Part shown: positions 6,282 to 6,429 of the stretch, in pieces
Layout: the number at the start of each line of letters is the position of its first letter
How positions within the stretch are numbered: position 1 is the first letter of the stretch
Assembly: GCA_902494685.1 (NCBI GenBank)
Contig: CABUUE010000088.1
Coordinates: 1 to 6,429 of the forward strand
Direction of reading: 5' to 3'
Length of the DNA stretch: 6,429 nucleotides
DNA from: an uncultured Collinsella sp.
GTDB taxonomy: Bacteria; Actinomycetota; Coriobacteriia; Coriobacteriales; Coriobacteriaceae
Program-made: the position numbers and the translations under genes
Notes under the pieces: model-generated
The model's database searches: none
What the model was told of the DNA's origin: nothing
What the model saw: the letters and a program-made list of their open reading frames with translations, nothing else

Positions 6282-6297
6282 GCGTGAATAATCACGC
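6282..6297 (+). repeat. Inverted repeat (hairpin) in the pnp leader
   Basis: GCGTGA and TCACGC form a 6-bp stem with an ATAA loop. The loop region also contains AATAAT (6287-6292), five of six matches to a -10 box, but no -35 is seen. The CACGC arm can alternatively pair with GCGTG at 6304-6308. Confidence 0.45.
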
Positions 6298-6340
6298 TCT
6301 GAAGCGTGGCGGGGGCAGGGGGCCCGCGTCACATGAGAAG

Positions 6341-6363
6341 CCCGCAGGCAAGGGGCCTGTGGG
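6341..6363 (+). promoter_or_regulatory. Hairpin just upstream of the pnp ribosome binding site
   Basis: CCCGCAGGC (6341-6349) pairs with GCCTGTGGG (6355-6363) over 9 bp with one G-U and a 5-nt loop. It ends 2 nt before the AAAGGAG of pnp (6366-6372). In E. coli, pnp is autoregulated through RNase III cutting of a leader stem followed by PNPase; a similar role is inferred only from position. Confidence 0.4.
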
Positions 6364-6376
6364 GTAAAGGAGAACA

Positions 6377-6429
6377 ATGACACTCGTATCCAAGACCTTT
6401 GAGCTGTACGGCAAGACCTACACCTTTGA
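6377..6429 (+). CDS. pnp: Polyribonucleotide nucleotidyltransferase (PNPase), first 17 codons; 3' end outside the window
   Basis: PNPase is the phosphorolytic 3'-5' exoribonuclease of bacterial mRNA decay. Only MTLVSKTFELYGKTYTF plus two bases of the next codon are visible. This resembles the first beta strand of PNPase (a short acidic/aromatic segment followed by GKTYTF). AAAGGAG lies 4 nt before the ATG. The position directly after rpsO, with a terminator and a structured leader between them, is the widely conserved rpsO-pnp order and carries most of the weight. The apparent TGA at the window's end is out of frame: the reading frame there is TTT GA-, so the gene continues past the edge. Confidence 0.82.
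   Translation, partial: MTLVSKTFELYGKTYTF

Noticed and set aside
5468..6295. 275-codon open frame on the minus strand opposite recO and rpsO
   Set aside because: It lies antisense to two certain genes and an intergenic leader, and has no recognisable motif.
6427..6429. TGA at the very end of the window as a stop for a tiny peptide
   Set aside because: It is out of frame with the pnp start at 6377; the frame reads TTT GA- and continues beyond the window.

Overview
This is a compact block of housekeeping genes, all on the + strand, from a high-GC bacterium. It looks like a Gram-positive in the Actinomycetota, most likely the Coriobacteriia (Collinsella-like). That placement is an inference. 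It rests on the GC-rich third codon positions, strong AAAGGAG-type ribosome binding sites, an Era G4 motif of the TKxD form seen in actinobacteria, a small Gram-positive-type DgkA, and the gene order. No 16S rRNA or other decisive marker is present.

Region 1 (1-5809) is a tightly packed run that reads as one transcription unit: dnaJ (5' end outside the window), mtaB, phoH, ybeY, dgkA, era, recO. Gaps between genes are 9 to 15 nt. mtaB/phoH overlap by 20 nt and phoH/ybeY by 4 nt, so translational coupling is likely. The theme is protein folding (DnaJ), tRNA modification (MtaB), ribosome maturation and quality control (PhoH, YbeY, Era), lipid carrier recycling (DgkA) and recombinational repair (RecO). 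I see no intrinsic terminator inside the run.

Region 2 (5810-6429) holds rpsO with a 138-nt structured leader, an intrinsic terminator just after rpsO, a 150-nt structured leader, and the first 17 codons of pnp. The rpsO-terminator-pnp layout matches the classical rpsO-pnp arrangement, in which both genes are autoregulated in E. coli. The rpsO leader has two mutually exclusive hairpins that share one arm, and the pnp leader has several hairpins, one ending next to the Shine-Dalgarno sequence.

I found no mobile element, CRISPR array, tRNA, rRNA, prophage or defence system. The points most worth a second look are the two ribosomal-operon leaders, an acidic N-terminal extension on Era of about 60 residues with no basic residues, and two very short open frames in the leaders. 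The long open frames on the opposite strand are shadows of GC-rich codon usage. I do not think this window contains a new biological system.
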